Below are positions 41,955-52,200 of a DNA stretch of 54,540 bases, piece after piece. A program made the translations under genes and the position numbers. The notes under the pieces were generated by a model. That model did not search any database. It saw only the letters and a list, made by a program, of their open reading frames with translations, and was not told where the DNA came from. The DNA lies in the NCBI GenBank assembly GCA_026416585.1, contig JAOAEV010000072.1, positions 1 through 54,540 of the forward strand, written 5' to 3'. The first letter of the stretch is position 1. Each line of letters begins with the position of its first letter. Source of the DNA: Chlorobiota bacterium. GTDB lineage: Bacteria > Bacteroidota > Ignavibacteria > Kapaibacteriales > NICIL-2.

Positions 41955-43772
41955 ATGTATCGGATTGAACAACGTGATGATGAGTTGAGCGGCACGACAG
42001 CCGCCATTCGCTACCACTGTTGGTTCGATAGAGCCGCAGAACACCTCCTTCGTGTAAGGATGGAAATAGATCTGCAACCGAATGCCGATAACATTCGATT
42101 GACCTTGCCATCGTGGGCTCCGGGTAGTTATAAGATTCGCGACTTCATTTCCCACGTCGGTAATCTCCATGCTTACGACGAGAACGGATGTGATCTTCCC
42201 ATCGAATGGGTCGCAAAAAATAGTTTCCGTCTCGACACTGCGGGAGCGTCTCATATAGCAGTCGAGTACGTGTTCTATGCGAACGAGCGAACTGTACGAA
42301 CGATGCATATCACGCGTTGGCGTGCCTTTTTGTTCCCGGTCAATTGTTTGTTTTACGTCGAGGGACGAACTGATGAGATTCACCATGTTCTGCTGTACTA
42401 CGACTCATCGCAATGGCGCACATTGACGACTGCACTATCGCCGGTGCAACCGCTTGACACTGCGACGATGCCTGTCATCCTTGGTGCACTTAACTATGAC
42501 ATTCTCGCTGATTCGCCAACAGAGATTGGTAATCATCAATCTGCCACGTTTTATGCGTGCGGTGCACGGCACGATGTAGCGCTGATTGCACCAGTTCCTT
42601 TGAACGTGGAGTGGCTCGCTGCTCGCTGCAGAACGATCGTTGAAGCTGAGGCGTCGATGTTCGGTGGAACAGTACCCTACGATCGGTATGTGTTTTTTGT
42701 ATATGCCGGTGCAAATCTCAACGGCGGATTGGAGCACGCCCGATGCTCAGTTAACATGTGTGATGTGTCCGCGTTGACTGATCCGACCAAAGCAAAGTCG
42801 TTGCTTGCGTTGCTGTGTCATGAATACTTCCATGTTTGGAACATCAAGCGCATTCGACCGGCAGAATATGGACCGTTCGATTATACGCGGGAGGTTCTTT
42901 CACCAATGCTGTGGCTTGCCGAGGGGTTTACTTCCTACTACGATGATCTTTTCGCGTATCGAGCGGGTTTCTACAGTAGGGAAGAATACCTTGACATTCT
43001 CGCGCGGGATCAGATTGGTAGGCTTCTCCATATACCCGGCCGTCATGCCATGACAATTCGTGATTCGAGCTACCTGGCGTGGGTCAAACTCTATGCACAG
43101 TCACCAGATGGTCAAAACCGCTTTCCATCGTACTACCTCAAAGGAGGTGTATTGGCACTGTTGCTTGACCTGGCAATTATCGCAGAAACAGATGGTGTTC
43201 GGCGCCTTGATGACGTTATGCTCACACTCTGGCAGAAATACAGACAATCTCCCGAGCGTGGGCTGACTGAAACAGACGTACTCAGTGCAATTGAGCAGCA
43301 TTCGAGCCAGCGCGTGCGAGATCAGTTTTGGCAGTGGCTGACGCAGGTTGACGATCCTGATATGGTGGCGATTCTTTCACCGCTCGGACTTGAGTTTGTT
43401 ACCGACTCGGCAATGAGCACGGAGTTGTTACCACCTGAACGATGGGCTGGCATGCAATTGAAGTCAGATAGTGGCAAACTCATCGTAGCATCTGTGGAAG
43501 ATGCTACGCCTGCATCGCGTGCCGGTATTGCAGTTGACGATGAGATCATTGCATTGAATGATGTACGTGTGACGACGCCGGAGCAAGCACAACTACTGTT
43601 ACGCACAGCCATGGGTTCTGTAACCGTGACAGCGAGTTGTGATGGGAGATTGTATCGTACGCAGATTGAACTGCGGCTGGCAACACAGTATCGCCTACAG
43701 TGTATTGCAACCCCAGGCAGCCAACAGTATCTGCTTTTCGAGCGTTGGCTTGAGCGTAGCATCGAAGGATAA
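41955..43772 (+). CDS. M61 family metallopeptidase with PDZ domain
   Basis: 605 aa. An N-terminal beta domain (about 1-170, including LPSWAPGSYKIRDF, a family signature) precedes the zinc peptidase core. Zinc ligands are H289 and H293 in CHEYFHVWNIKRIRP, with the catalytic glutamate E290, and the third ligand lies in LWLAEGFTSYYDD. A C-terminal PDZ domain follows (about 490-580, SRAGIAVDDEIIALNDVRV). M61 enzymes are glycyl aminopeptidases. No signal peptide is visible, so it may be cytoplasmic. It follows asnB by 19 nt and could be the last gene of that run. Confidence 0.9.
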   Translation: MYRIEQRDDELSGTTAAIRYHCWFDRAAEHLLRVRMEIDLQPNADNIRLTLPSWAPGSYKIRDFISHVGNLHAYDENGCDLPIEWVAKNSFRLDTAGASHIAVEYVFYANERTVRTMHITRWRAFLFPVNCLFYVEGRTDEIHHVLLYYDSSQWRTLTTALSPVQPLDTATMPVILGALNYDILADSPTEIGNHQSATFYACGARHDVALIAPVPLNVEWLAARCRTIVEAEASMFGGTVPYDRYVFFVYAGANLNGGLEHARCSVNMCDVSALTDPTKAKSLLALLCHEYFHVWNIKRIRPAEYGPFDYTREVLSPMLWLAEGFTSYYDDLFAYRAGFYSREEYLDILARDQIGRLLHIPGRHAMTIRDSSYLAWVKLYAQSPDGQNRFPSYYLKGGVLALLLDLAIIAETDGVRRLDDVMLTLWQKYRQSPERGLTETDVLSAIEQHSSQRVRDQFWQWLTQVDDPDMVAILSPLGLEFVTDSAMSTELLPPERWAGMQLKSDSGKLIVASVEDATPASRAGIAVDDEIIALNDVRVTTPEQAQLLLRTAMGSVTVTASCDGRLYRTQIELRLATQYRLQCIATPGSQQYLLFERWLERSIEG

Positions 43773-43791
43773 TCAGCAACGCACCGCTTCA

Positions 43792-43820
43792 TTGTTGTAG
43801 TCAGTTCTTATGTTATTTTG
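43792..43820 (+). promoter_or_regulatory. Possible promoter before the Asp-box T9SS gene
   Basis: TTG (43792-43794), a 19-nt spacer, then TATTTTG (43814-43820), which is the -7 consensus short of one base. It lies 38 nt before the ATG at 43859, in the only gap (86 nt) between the M61 gene and the surface-protein block. Confidence 0.35.
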
Positions 43821-43858
43821 CAGTATAGTCAGATTGTTCACTTTTCGGTAATGCAGTG

Positions 43859-45919
43859 ATGGCACACAAAAGATTCTATGTAATTTTTTTGATCGCAGTC
43901 GTGCTCGCAAGCGGCATCATGCATGCCGACAGTGGCGAGCTTCGACTGCGTCCATTGCCTGATGTTCAGACGTTCTCGCTCTCGCCGCGTTTGCATGAGA
44001 GAATTCCACATATGCAGTATGCTCCTGGTCCGCGCCTGCAAGGAGCAAGTTATACAGTTTTTGATTCGCTGTTCAATGCATTTTCGTACTACGGAAGTAA
44101 TCAAACGTGCGTGATCTGGGAACCGCAGAGCGGAGCCTTCCTGACAATCAAGCGCGGTGCATTACCTCCATCAGTACAAACGAGCACCGATATCGGGAAT
44201 AACATTTTTCTGATGTGGACAACTGACTTTGGACAAAGCTGGGTCCGGCGTGGTCCCGTGTTGGAGGGTAGCAGAGGCGTGCTTGCACCCAATGGCGCAC
44301 CGCGATATCCTGCCCTGGCTGTTCTCTACGGAGATACACAGATTAGAGATCTCGATGGATCGGCAATTGCATACTTTGCGCCCGTGACTAATGGCAGCAA
44401 TTGGATTGGCATGGCTACGGGCTATGTACCGACGCTGCCGGGTGCTGGCGCAAACAATATTTTCCTTGATGCATATGATGATCGAACTCCAGAGGGGAAC
44501 CAATATCTACACGCATACGGCACAACAGTCAGTACTGCTTCGTTTAGTCCCAGTGCCGACTCGATATTTGCATTCGGGATGTATTCATTATCCCCAACAC
44601 CGCAAGGCTCTGCACCATCGAGTCAGAACAATCATATCGGGGTCATGAAAGTCAATGTGCTCGGCGTAAACCAATTCACGCCTATGATACCACCGTCACT
44701 GCGTTCGACAAACTTCGCTGACCCGGGATCGACTACAGCACGTACAAGCTCGGAAGTTGCTCTTGACATAGATAACGAAAGGAACCTATACGCTGGGGTA
44801 TTTGGTCGCTTTTCGTCATTGGTGTATAACGATACGGCACGTGCTACCTTTGCAGTCGCTAAATCAACAGACGGAGGTAATACATGGGGTGATCTTAACA
44901 TTCTTCCAATGAGTGTGATTGAGACGTATGCGAGTCAATACGGTGCTGATCCAGCATCGTCAGGATTCACATTCAGTTGGGCATGGAATAATAATACTAA
45001 CACTCGTGTGACGAGTGCTAAAGATTTTGCTGTGCTTGGTCAGAATCGGTATAGCTTTGCTGCACAGTTTATGTTGGTGAGTAATCAGCAAATCGCCGGT
45101 GTCCATTATGTGGAGGTGTATTACGAGAATGGTCAGTGGGGTATTCGGAAAATCGCAGATGCATCGTTGTTCGAGACACATCCGCAGTGGTTGTTTGACA
45201 CAGGTAGTGAATTAGCCCCGTCGCAACTGGGCTGTGAGTTGCAGCTTTCTCGTACTGCAGACTATTCCGCTTTACTATTCAAGACACTCGAAGCGCAAGT
45301 GGCTACTGTCAACGGGCAGGACTATATCACGACCGATGTAGTTGTCGCTCGGCGTTCGGCTGATTCGCCGTTGTGGGATGGGTTGCGAAATGCAACTCAA
45401 AGTACCATGCTCGATCGAATTACCTGGCTTCCGAAGGTAGTTCCGAGTAACGTGAGCAATGTCCCGCTGCTCACGGTCCAGGCAGCAAGCCGCACTGGTA
45501 CAGAATGGGATTATCTGTGGACGAACCAATTTTTGCTTGCGTCGTCGTCACAAGATCCGACCCCAGATGAGATATTGCGATATCGTCAATATGTAACATT
45601 GTCAGCGTTCAGTTATTCGACATTGCCTGCATGGGGTAGTGGATCGACGGTCGAAAATCGTGGCGCCCCGATGACTCTAACAGTCACTCCAAATCCTTCC
45701 GGCCACGTTGTTACAATTTCGATCGATGCAGGCGCAACAACAGATCCAGGATCCGTTGAAATTGTTGACATGCTGGGCCGCGTGGTTCATCGTGCAGAGT
45801 TCGAACTGGGACAGCAGTATTACACACTCGATGTATCCAATTTGCCCAGTGGTATATATCAATGCCGCTATCACTCTGCTGTATTGACAGCGACTACATC
45901 AATGCAAATTGTACGATAA
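43859..45919 (+). CDS. Secreted Asp-box (BNR-like) protein with T9SS sorting domain
   Basis: 686 aa. A Sec signal peptide (about 1-23) comes first. The long beta-rich domain that follows has at least two Asp-box motifs, TTDFGQSW and STDGGNTW, typical of sialidase/BNR-type propellers. The C-terminal ~80 residues (NPSGHVVTISIDAGA..., VEIVDMLGRVVHR, LDVSNLPSGIYQCRY) are a type A T9SS sorting domain, so the protein should be exported across the outer membrane and anchored or released. No catalytic residues of a sialidase are recognised, and it may bind rather than cleave. ATG 43859 is preferred over the GTG three bases earlier. The next gene starts 19 nt downstream. Confidence 0.85.
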   Translation: MAHKRFYVIFLIAVVLASGIMHADSGELRLRPLPDVQTFSLSPRLHERIPHMQYAPGPRLQGASYTVFDSLFNAFSYYGSNQTCVIWEPQSGAFLTIKRGALPPSVQTSTDIGNNIFLMWTTDFGQSWVRRGPVLEGSRGVLAPNGAPRYPALAVLYGDTQIRDLDGSAIAYFAPVTNGSNWIGMATGYVPTLPGAGANNIFLDAYDDRTPEGNQYLHAYGTTVSTASFSPSADSIFAFGMYSLSPTPQGSAPSSQNNHIGVMKVNVLGVNQFTPMIPPSLRSTNFADPGSTTARTSSEVALDIDNERNLYAGVFGRFSSLVYNDTARATFAVAKSTDGGNTWGDLNILPMSVIETYASQYGADPASSGFTFSWAWNNNTNTRVTSAKDFAVLGQNRYSFAAQFMLVSNQQIAGVHYVEVYYENGQWGIRKIADASLFETHPQWLFDTGSELAPSQLGCELQLSRTADYSALLFKTLEAQVATVNGQDYITTDVVVARRSADSPLWDGLRNATQSTMLDRITWLPKVVPSNVSNVPLLTVQAASRTGTEWDYLWTNQFLLASSSQDPTPDEILRYRQYVTLSAFSYSTLPAWGSGSTVENRGAPMTLTVTPNPSGHVVTISIDAGATTDPGSVEIVDMLGRVVHRAEFELGQQYYTLDVSNLPSGIYQCRYHSAVLTATTSMQIVR

Positions 45920-45938
45920 ATTTTCGAGGGCAGCAACT

Positions 45939-48900
45939 ATGAAATCATTTCTGATTGTGTGCGGGTTGATTGTTGGAACTGTAGCCCTGTGGTCCGGAAC
46001 GAATGGTAACCTTAGTGGCACCGTCAAAAGTAAAGATGGTAAGCCCGTACAGGGTGCGACAATTCGTGTGATGGGAACCGTTCGTGGTGCGAAAGCAAAA
46101 AGCAATGGTGAGTATTTGATCATCAACATCCCAGCAGGGACTTACACGATCAAAGTCACTGCCGTTGGTTATCGAGAAAAGAATCTTCAAGCGACTATCA
46201 GTGCCGACCAAACGACGACGCTCGACATTGTGCTCGAAAGTGCAGAGGTCTTGGGGAAGGAGGTTGTTGTTGAATCTGCACGACTGAAAATGGTGGATGA
46301 TAAAGCAGTCGGTATTACGCGTGCTGTTGGCGGTGACCAGATTCAACGCACGACACGGGAAACTGCTCAACAGATCGCACTCACGCAAGCGGGTGTGCTG
46401 GGAACAGGTGGCGGTCTGTCAATTCGCGGTAGCCGCCCGACCGATACGCAAATCCGGATTGATGGGCAGGATGTTTCCGATCAAATCACTGGTGGTTTCG
46501 GTGAAGCAGCAGCGTCGGCGGGTATTCAGTATGCACCAACAGCATCAGCGTTTGCAACAGAAGAAGTGCAGGTGCTCACCGGAAACTTCAGCGCACAGTA
46601 TGGCAATGCAATGGGCGGGGTCGTCAATCAGGTTGTCAAAACGGGTAAAACCGACCAATATGAGGGATTCCTTCGGTGGAGAACGGATGTGCCATTCCTG
46701 TTTGGCACTGCCGGAAATGGCTTGAAAGCTCTTGCACAGTTGCAACAAACGTATGAATTTGGCGTGGGAGGACCTATACCTCTGTTGGGTCGTTCAACGT
46801 TTTTCATTTCCACAAAATATGTTACGGAGCAGTATCGCGGTGCTGGACTCGATGTCCGTGACCGTGTGGGGAATAGTATTTCTCAGCTCCCGGACAACTC
46901 CTCTGCAGTTCGAAATATCACTGGCCGCCTCGCATTTCAAATTACTGATGATATCAAACTCATTCTCGGTGGCACGTGGGGACTGACAAGTCTTGGTTTC
47001 GGTAATTGGTCATGGCTTTATGCGAATTCTCCAGCAGTGCAGTTGCGTTTCAATCCAACAACTGGGCTCAATGATACAATTCTGCTGTCAACTGTACCCG
47101 AGCGGGTTGCCAAGGTCAATGCTCTGAATAACTTCATCTATAGCTATTTTGCTCGGATCAATCATATTTTGACCGAGACAAGTTTCTACGAAATGACACT
47201 ATCGTTCAATAACAACATCTCGGAAGACGGACGTCGCAGAATTGAACTTGGTGAGGGCTCATTGCTCCAAAATGGTGTTGCACTGGATCCCTCGAAAGTT
47301 TCAACAGCGATGCCCAAGGATAATTTCTTTACGGGATGGGATATTCTAAAGCCTACGGATGATTATGTACTCGACCGTTCGCGAGGAACTCAGGTACCCA
47401 AAAACGGTACACAAGGCGATAAAATCGTGGACTACTATGCCGAAACATTCGGCAATGTCTATTTGGATAACAATCCCAATCGTCCATTCTATACACTTGT
47501 CCCAAGCAATTTGACCGGGTATGTTGAAGGGGCTTCAGACATTCAGAGCACACGCAATCCATACGGTTTCATGGGTGCGTTTTATGCCAGAGGGAACGAC
47601 GAGGGTGCTGTCAACCGTGGCTTTGAGTTTAAGAGTGCGAGTTTTTGGCAGCTTGATGGTAACTATCAGCTCAATCTTTTTGCTGGTGATTTCCGCCATC
47701 TCATCAAAGCAGGTATCGACGCTCGATACTACACTGTGCGTCGTTACTATAACAGCTTGCCTTGGACCGGCAACCCATTCTACGATGTATTCACCGACCA
47801 GTGGGGTGGCGACATCTACAGCCTGACAGAAGCTGAGCGTGCCGAAGGAAGTAAGCCTAAAAATGCGATTATTTCGGCAGTGTATGTCGAGGATCAGATA
47901 TCGTATAAGAATATCAACATCAATCCTGGTCTGCGCATTGATGTTTTTGATCCGAGCACAACGTACCGTACAAATCCTGCCGATGCGACCTCTGCAGAAC
48001 GAACTACAGCAAGCATCAAGGTACAGTTGAATCCGCGGTTGTACATATCGTATCCAGTCGGTGAGCGCTCGTTCTTCTCGATAGCGTATGGTTGGTATAC
48101 GCAAGTTCCGCGCTTTGCGCTGTTGTACAACAGCACCGTTTCAGCGTTGACACGGGGTAACAACATTGTCGGTAACCCAGACCTACGACCGGAGAATACT
48201 AAGCAGTACAACGTTGCCTACAACGTACAGCTCTCAGATGACTTTGCGCTCGACGTCCAGGCATTTTACAAAGACATCTACGGCCTGACGGGGTTGGCAT
48301 ATATCCCCGATAATCGCTTCCCTTATGCCTTAGTCTCCAACGGAGAATATGGCAATGCACGGGGAGTGGAGATTACGTTCCGCAAGCGACTGTCCAACAA
48401 CATTGGATTTAACCTCAATTACACTCTTTCCTATGCCCAAGGTACCTCTTCAAGTCCTGGAGCAAACTACAACGTTATCCTCGCTGGTGCCGATCCATTC
48501 ACCGGTGTTCGGCAGTTTCCGCTTACTGAATATCCGCTCGATTACGACCGCCGTCACCGTTTCAATTACATCATTGATTTTGTTTGGGGTAAAGGCGAAG
48601 GACCATCGATCGGTGGAATACACTTTTTAGAAAACGTTGCGTTAAACTTCACTGGACTTTTCCAGAGCGGAACACCTTACACACGGTTGGATTTGCGGGG
48701 TAATCAAATAGGGGACTTCAATGCAGAGCGTCAACCATCGGTGTGGACAATGGATATGCGTCTTCAGCGAACAATCCCATTGCGCGATCTTTTCGGTGAA
48801 TCATTTGGCACATCGGAATTGATCTTTTTCCTCGACGTCTTCAATCTGCCTAATCTAACTGGTCCCATTTCCGTGTATCCGCGAACTGCTGATCCTGATA

Positions 48901-49178
48901 ACGACGGTGTGAGCTTGTACCGGCAGCCAGGGGATTTTCCTGCTGGTCCGTGGTACGCAAAGCCTGATCCAGCAAACCCAGCAACAATAGCTGCCAGTCA
49001 ATACGACCGAACAGGTGTCCGGCTCTATAACCAAACAGCTGATCTCAATCGCGACGGCATTGTGACCCAACAAGAACAGTTCCAGTCGTATCTGGATTAT
49101 GTTAACACAGCGATTTCACGCCGACCCCGATACCAATTTCCGCGGACAGTGTTTTTTGGTATTATGCTCCGCTTCTAA
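45939..49178 (+). CDS. Outer-membrane TonB-receptor-type barrel with carboxypeptidase-regulatory-like domain
   Basis: 1079 aa. A signal peptide (about 1-20) is followed by a carboxypeptidase-D regulatory-like beta domain (22-105, LSGTVKSKDGKPVQGATIRVMG, then IPAGTYTIKVTAVGY). A plug domain comes next (about 120-245, GGLSIRGSRPTDTQIRIDG, then VLTGNFSAQYGNAMGGVVNQV), then a large barrel with the late motif NLRPENTKQYNVAYNVQL-like NPDLRPENTKQ. It ends in the aromatic FFGIMLRF typical of outer-membrane barrels. A canonical EF-hand loop, DLNRDGIVTQQE, occupies residues 1035-1046. GAGGG-like purines precede the ATG at 45939. It probably transports or docks a ligand with its secreted neighbours. The ligand is unknown. 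Confidence 0.88.
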   Translation: MKSFLIVCGLIVGTVALWSGTNGNLSGTVKSKDGKPVQGATIRVMGTVRGAKAKSNGEYLIINIPAGTYTIKVTAVGYREKNLQATISADQTTTLDIVLESAEVLGKEVVVESARLKMVDDKAVGITRAVGGDQIQRTTRETAQQIALTQAGVLGTGGGLSIRGSRPTDTQIRIDGQDVSDQITGGFGEAAASAGIQYAPTASAFATEEVQVLTGNFSAQYGNAMGGVVNQVVKTGKTDQYEGFLRWRTDVPFLFGTAGNGLKALAQLQQTYEFGVGGPIPLLGRSTFFISTKYVTEQYRGAGLDVRDRVGNSISQLPDNSSAVRNITGRLAFQITDDIKLILGGTWGLTSLGFGNWSWLYANSPAVQLRFNPTTGLNDTILLSTVPERVAKVNALNNFIYSYFARINHILTETSFYEMTLSFNNNISEDGRRRIELGEGSLLQNGVALDPSKVSTAMPKDNFFTGWDILKPTDDYVLDRSRGTQVPKNGTQGDKIVDYYAETFGNVYLDNNPNRPFYTLVPSNLTGYVEGASDIQSTRNPYGFMGAFYARGNDEGAVNRGFEFKSASFWQLDGNYQLNLFAGDFRHLIKAGIDARYYTVRRYYNSLPWTGNPFYDVFTDQWGGDIYSLTEAERAEGSKPKNAIISAVYVEDQISYKNININPGLRIDVFDPSTTYRTNPADATSAERTTASIKVQLNPRLYISYPVGERSFFSIAYGWYTQVPRFALLYNSTVSALTRGNNIVGNPDLRPENTKQYNVAYNVQLSDDFALDVQAFYKDIYGLTGLAYIPDNRFPYALVSNGEYGNARGVEITFRKRLSNNIGFNLNYTLSYAQGTSSSPGANYNVILAGADPFTGVRQFPLTEYPLDYDRRHRFNYIIDFVWGKGEGPSIGGIHFLENVALNFTGLFQSGTPYTRLDLRGNQIGDFNAERQPSVWTMDMRLQRTIPLRDLFGESFGTSELIFFLDVFNLPNLTGPISVYPRTADPDNDGVSLYRQPGDFPAGPWYAKPDPANPATIAASQYDRTGVRLYNQTADLNRDGIVTQQEQFQSYLDYVNTAISRRPRYQFPRTVFFGIMLRF

Positions 49179-49222
49179 CATTCAATATGCATGCAAGTCG
49201 AACATTTCAAGGACAGAGTCGA

Positions 49223-52200
49223 ATGAAAACACGCATTATCATCGTAGCGTTTTTGTTGGTTGCTGGTGGGTGGATAATTTCTCTGCCAGCTAAGGACATC
49301 GATCGCACCAAAGCAAAAGATCGTAAGGGTGCGACACTCCAACAAGCGCAATTCAACGATTTACGCAGAAATACAATCAGCAAGTTTGACTTTTACGTGA
49401 CCAATTACGGAATACTTTTCCTCAATGTTGCTCGTAACCAAGGTGGGGGGTTCTGGCCGCGTGGCTCCACGAATGAGTACGCATTTGGTGGTGGGGTGTG
49501 GTTCGGAGCGATTAAATATGTCGGTGGAGAGCCGCGGAAAATGTGTGTTATTGGGTATAATCCCAATTCCGGCATTTCGTGGATGACACCTGGCTCGATC
49601 GATGACGGCGATCTCGGCGATCGTTCTCAGGAGGCGATACTAAAAAATCGCGTGTACATGTCCACAGATTTTGTGCGGGTGACCGGTGCACCACGTAATT
49701 CCGCAGATGGGCCTAATTGGCCAATTTGGGATGTCAATCCAAATGACACGATGGTTAACGTGGCGATTGTCAAAAATCGCTCGCGTTACGTGGGGTACTA
49801 CGTCAATGATACAGCAAGCCGTAACTATACAAGGTATCCGAAGGGTCCAGCATTCATCTCGCAAGAAGATATCGTTTGCGTGTATAAAGACACCGATCTC
49901 CGTGCATACGAGATTGGTGAAGATCAGGCCCGTGCGTTGGGTTATCCATTGCGCATTCAGGTTGAGCAGACGATGTATACATGGGGTTTTGGCGAGTACG
50001 GACACTTTATCTTCATGCGTTTCAATATCATCAATCGCTCTCAGGATACACTGTATCAGTGCTGGATGGCACCAGCTATGGACTTCGATTTAGCGGCATT
50101 TCCCAACTATGCTGGTGGGGCTGCCAATGACCGTGTGAGCTACTACTTTCAGGATACGACACTTAATCTCGCATACCAGTGGTCGAATACCGATCGCGGT
50201 GAACGTGGCAAAGGGTTCGGCTACATCGGTATGTCCTTTTTAGAAAGTCCTGCTGTTGACGACCAGTTCTTCATTCGTAAAGATCGCGGATATTACCCAC
50301 TGCCGGAACAGCTTGGTTTGCGGACGTTCCGGAATTGGATTATTCAAAATGATCCCAATACCGACGTGCAGCGTTATGATTTCATGGCAGCAGGTGTTCG
50401 AGAAGGCGATACTGGTCCTGGAGATAAACGTTTTCTCATGGCAACAGGACCATTCAATATGTTGCCGGGAGACACTGCTCGCGTCGTTGTGGGAGTCATT
50501 CTTGCTCCTCCGATCAAGGAAGAAGCTGATGGTACCGAAGAAGACTTGGTCAATCTCGTGCGACGCACTCGTTTTGCGCAGCGTGTCTACGACAATGGGT
50601 TTGCTGCCCCGCAACCGCCTGAAGCCCCAAAGGTAAGTTGGGAGCCACTCAATCATGCGATTATTGTCAAGTGGGATACGACCAGTTATGCTTCATATGA
50701 CCGCGAAGAGCGTGGAATGGACATCATGGGATTTCGCATTTTTCGCTCACGTGTACCGACGCAAGACACCTTCGATGTAGATCTTCGCTCGCCTACAGCG
50801 GATTACCCGGGCGGACGCAGCCCATTTGGATGGAAGCTTATCGCAGAGTGGCGGGTCCCGTCTCCGTTCTGGACGACAGCTATACTGTCTGATAGTAGCG
50901 ATATCAACAGTACGCGCTACCCGTGGATACGTATCTTCCCGCAAGTCAACAAAGCATCGCTGCGTTTGCTCTATCCCAGTTTGCTGAATGCAACTGAAAT
51001 CACCAATGATAGCGTTATGATTGTTCGACGAATTCCGAACACCGTCACGGAACCGTGGCGCTCATTCTGGACCGCTATCATTCCACGAGGCACTATCAGC
51101 TCACAAAACCGATATGATACCTTGACGTTGGGTAAGATTACTATTCTTCCCAATGGTCAAATACCGACCCTCCCAACGTCGGCAAACGATACAACAACGA
51201 TGAATCAAGCGATGCAAAATCTCTGGTATCAAATTGCCCGGGGTACTGCTCGCATCCAATGGATGGCAGATGATTGGGTTGATGCTCAGTGGGCACGAGC
51301 TATCATTCGTCGTTATCTCGACAGCGTCACCAATAACCGAACACTCCTTGATGTTGGTGATGACAACAGAGACGGTGTGATCTCCCAAGATGAAGACCTG
51401 CGCCGCCGAGAAGAAATTCTCAATAGCGTGGACTACTATTACCGAGTCCTTGCGTTCGATGAAGGTGACTACTTGCAGGGTACACCCATCAAGAACAGTG
51501 TCGCTATCGACAACGTGAACGTTGTTCAGGCATTTGCACTTGCACCTGGTCCGTACCGTGCACCGTCGGTATCGGTGACGGAGGACCGCAATAAACTTGG
51601 AGGATTATACAATTTCCGCCTTGTCCCAAAGGATGCAGCACGCTTTGCACAATTGTTCGGTGGTCATCAAATCGAGCTCGAGTTCCAGCCGGCAGCCAGT
51701 GGAACAACGTTTTACACCTGCATTGATACGATCTGGAATAACTCAGCCCAAATGCTCAAGGGTTTCTACGGCAACCGACTCATCGTGCGTGATAAGACGA
51801 CAGGGCGTCAGCTCGGTGACTACACCGTGTTCTATGAGCCAGCAGACTGTCTTTTTGACAATTTCTTTTCGGACGTTGCGATGGTGTTCGTTTCGCCGAA
51901 TACTGTATCGGAAATTAGCAATCTTTGCGATCAAGCGCAGAATAACCCTGCCAGTTTCGTGTATCCCTATAGTACCGAGGTGACGTATCGTGGTGGTACA
52001 TGGAATACAGACAAACCGTGCTTAGGGAATACCCGGACACTCGAGGGGACATTCGCGATATCGTTTGACTATTTCATTCAGCAGTACGGTGGAATTATCC
52101 GGCCGCATCGGATCGAAAAGCTAAACAGCTCGGCGAATACGTTCCTCGAATTTCGTCCGCTACGACGCACGGACATTGCCAGGCTCGAGCCCGTCGCAAT

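Noticed and set aside
47535-48104. 189-codon minus-strand frame inside the TonB-type barrel gene
   Set aside because: It is antisense to a continuous barrel domain with clear family motifs and has no start context or domain of its own.
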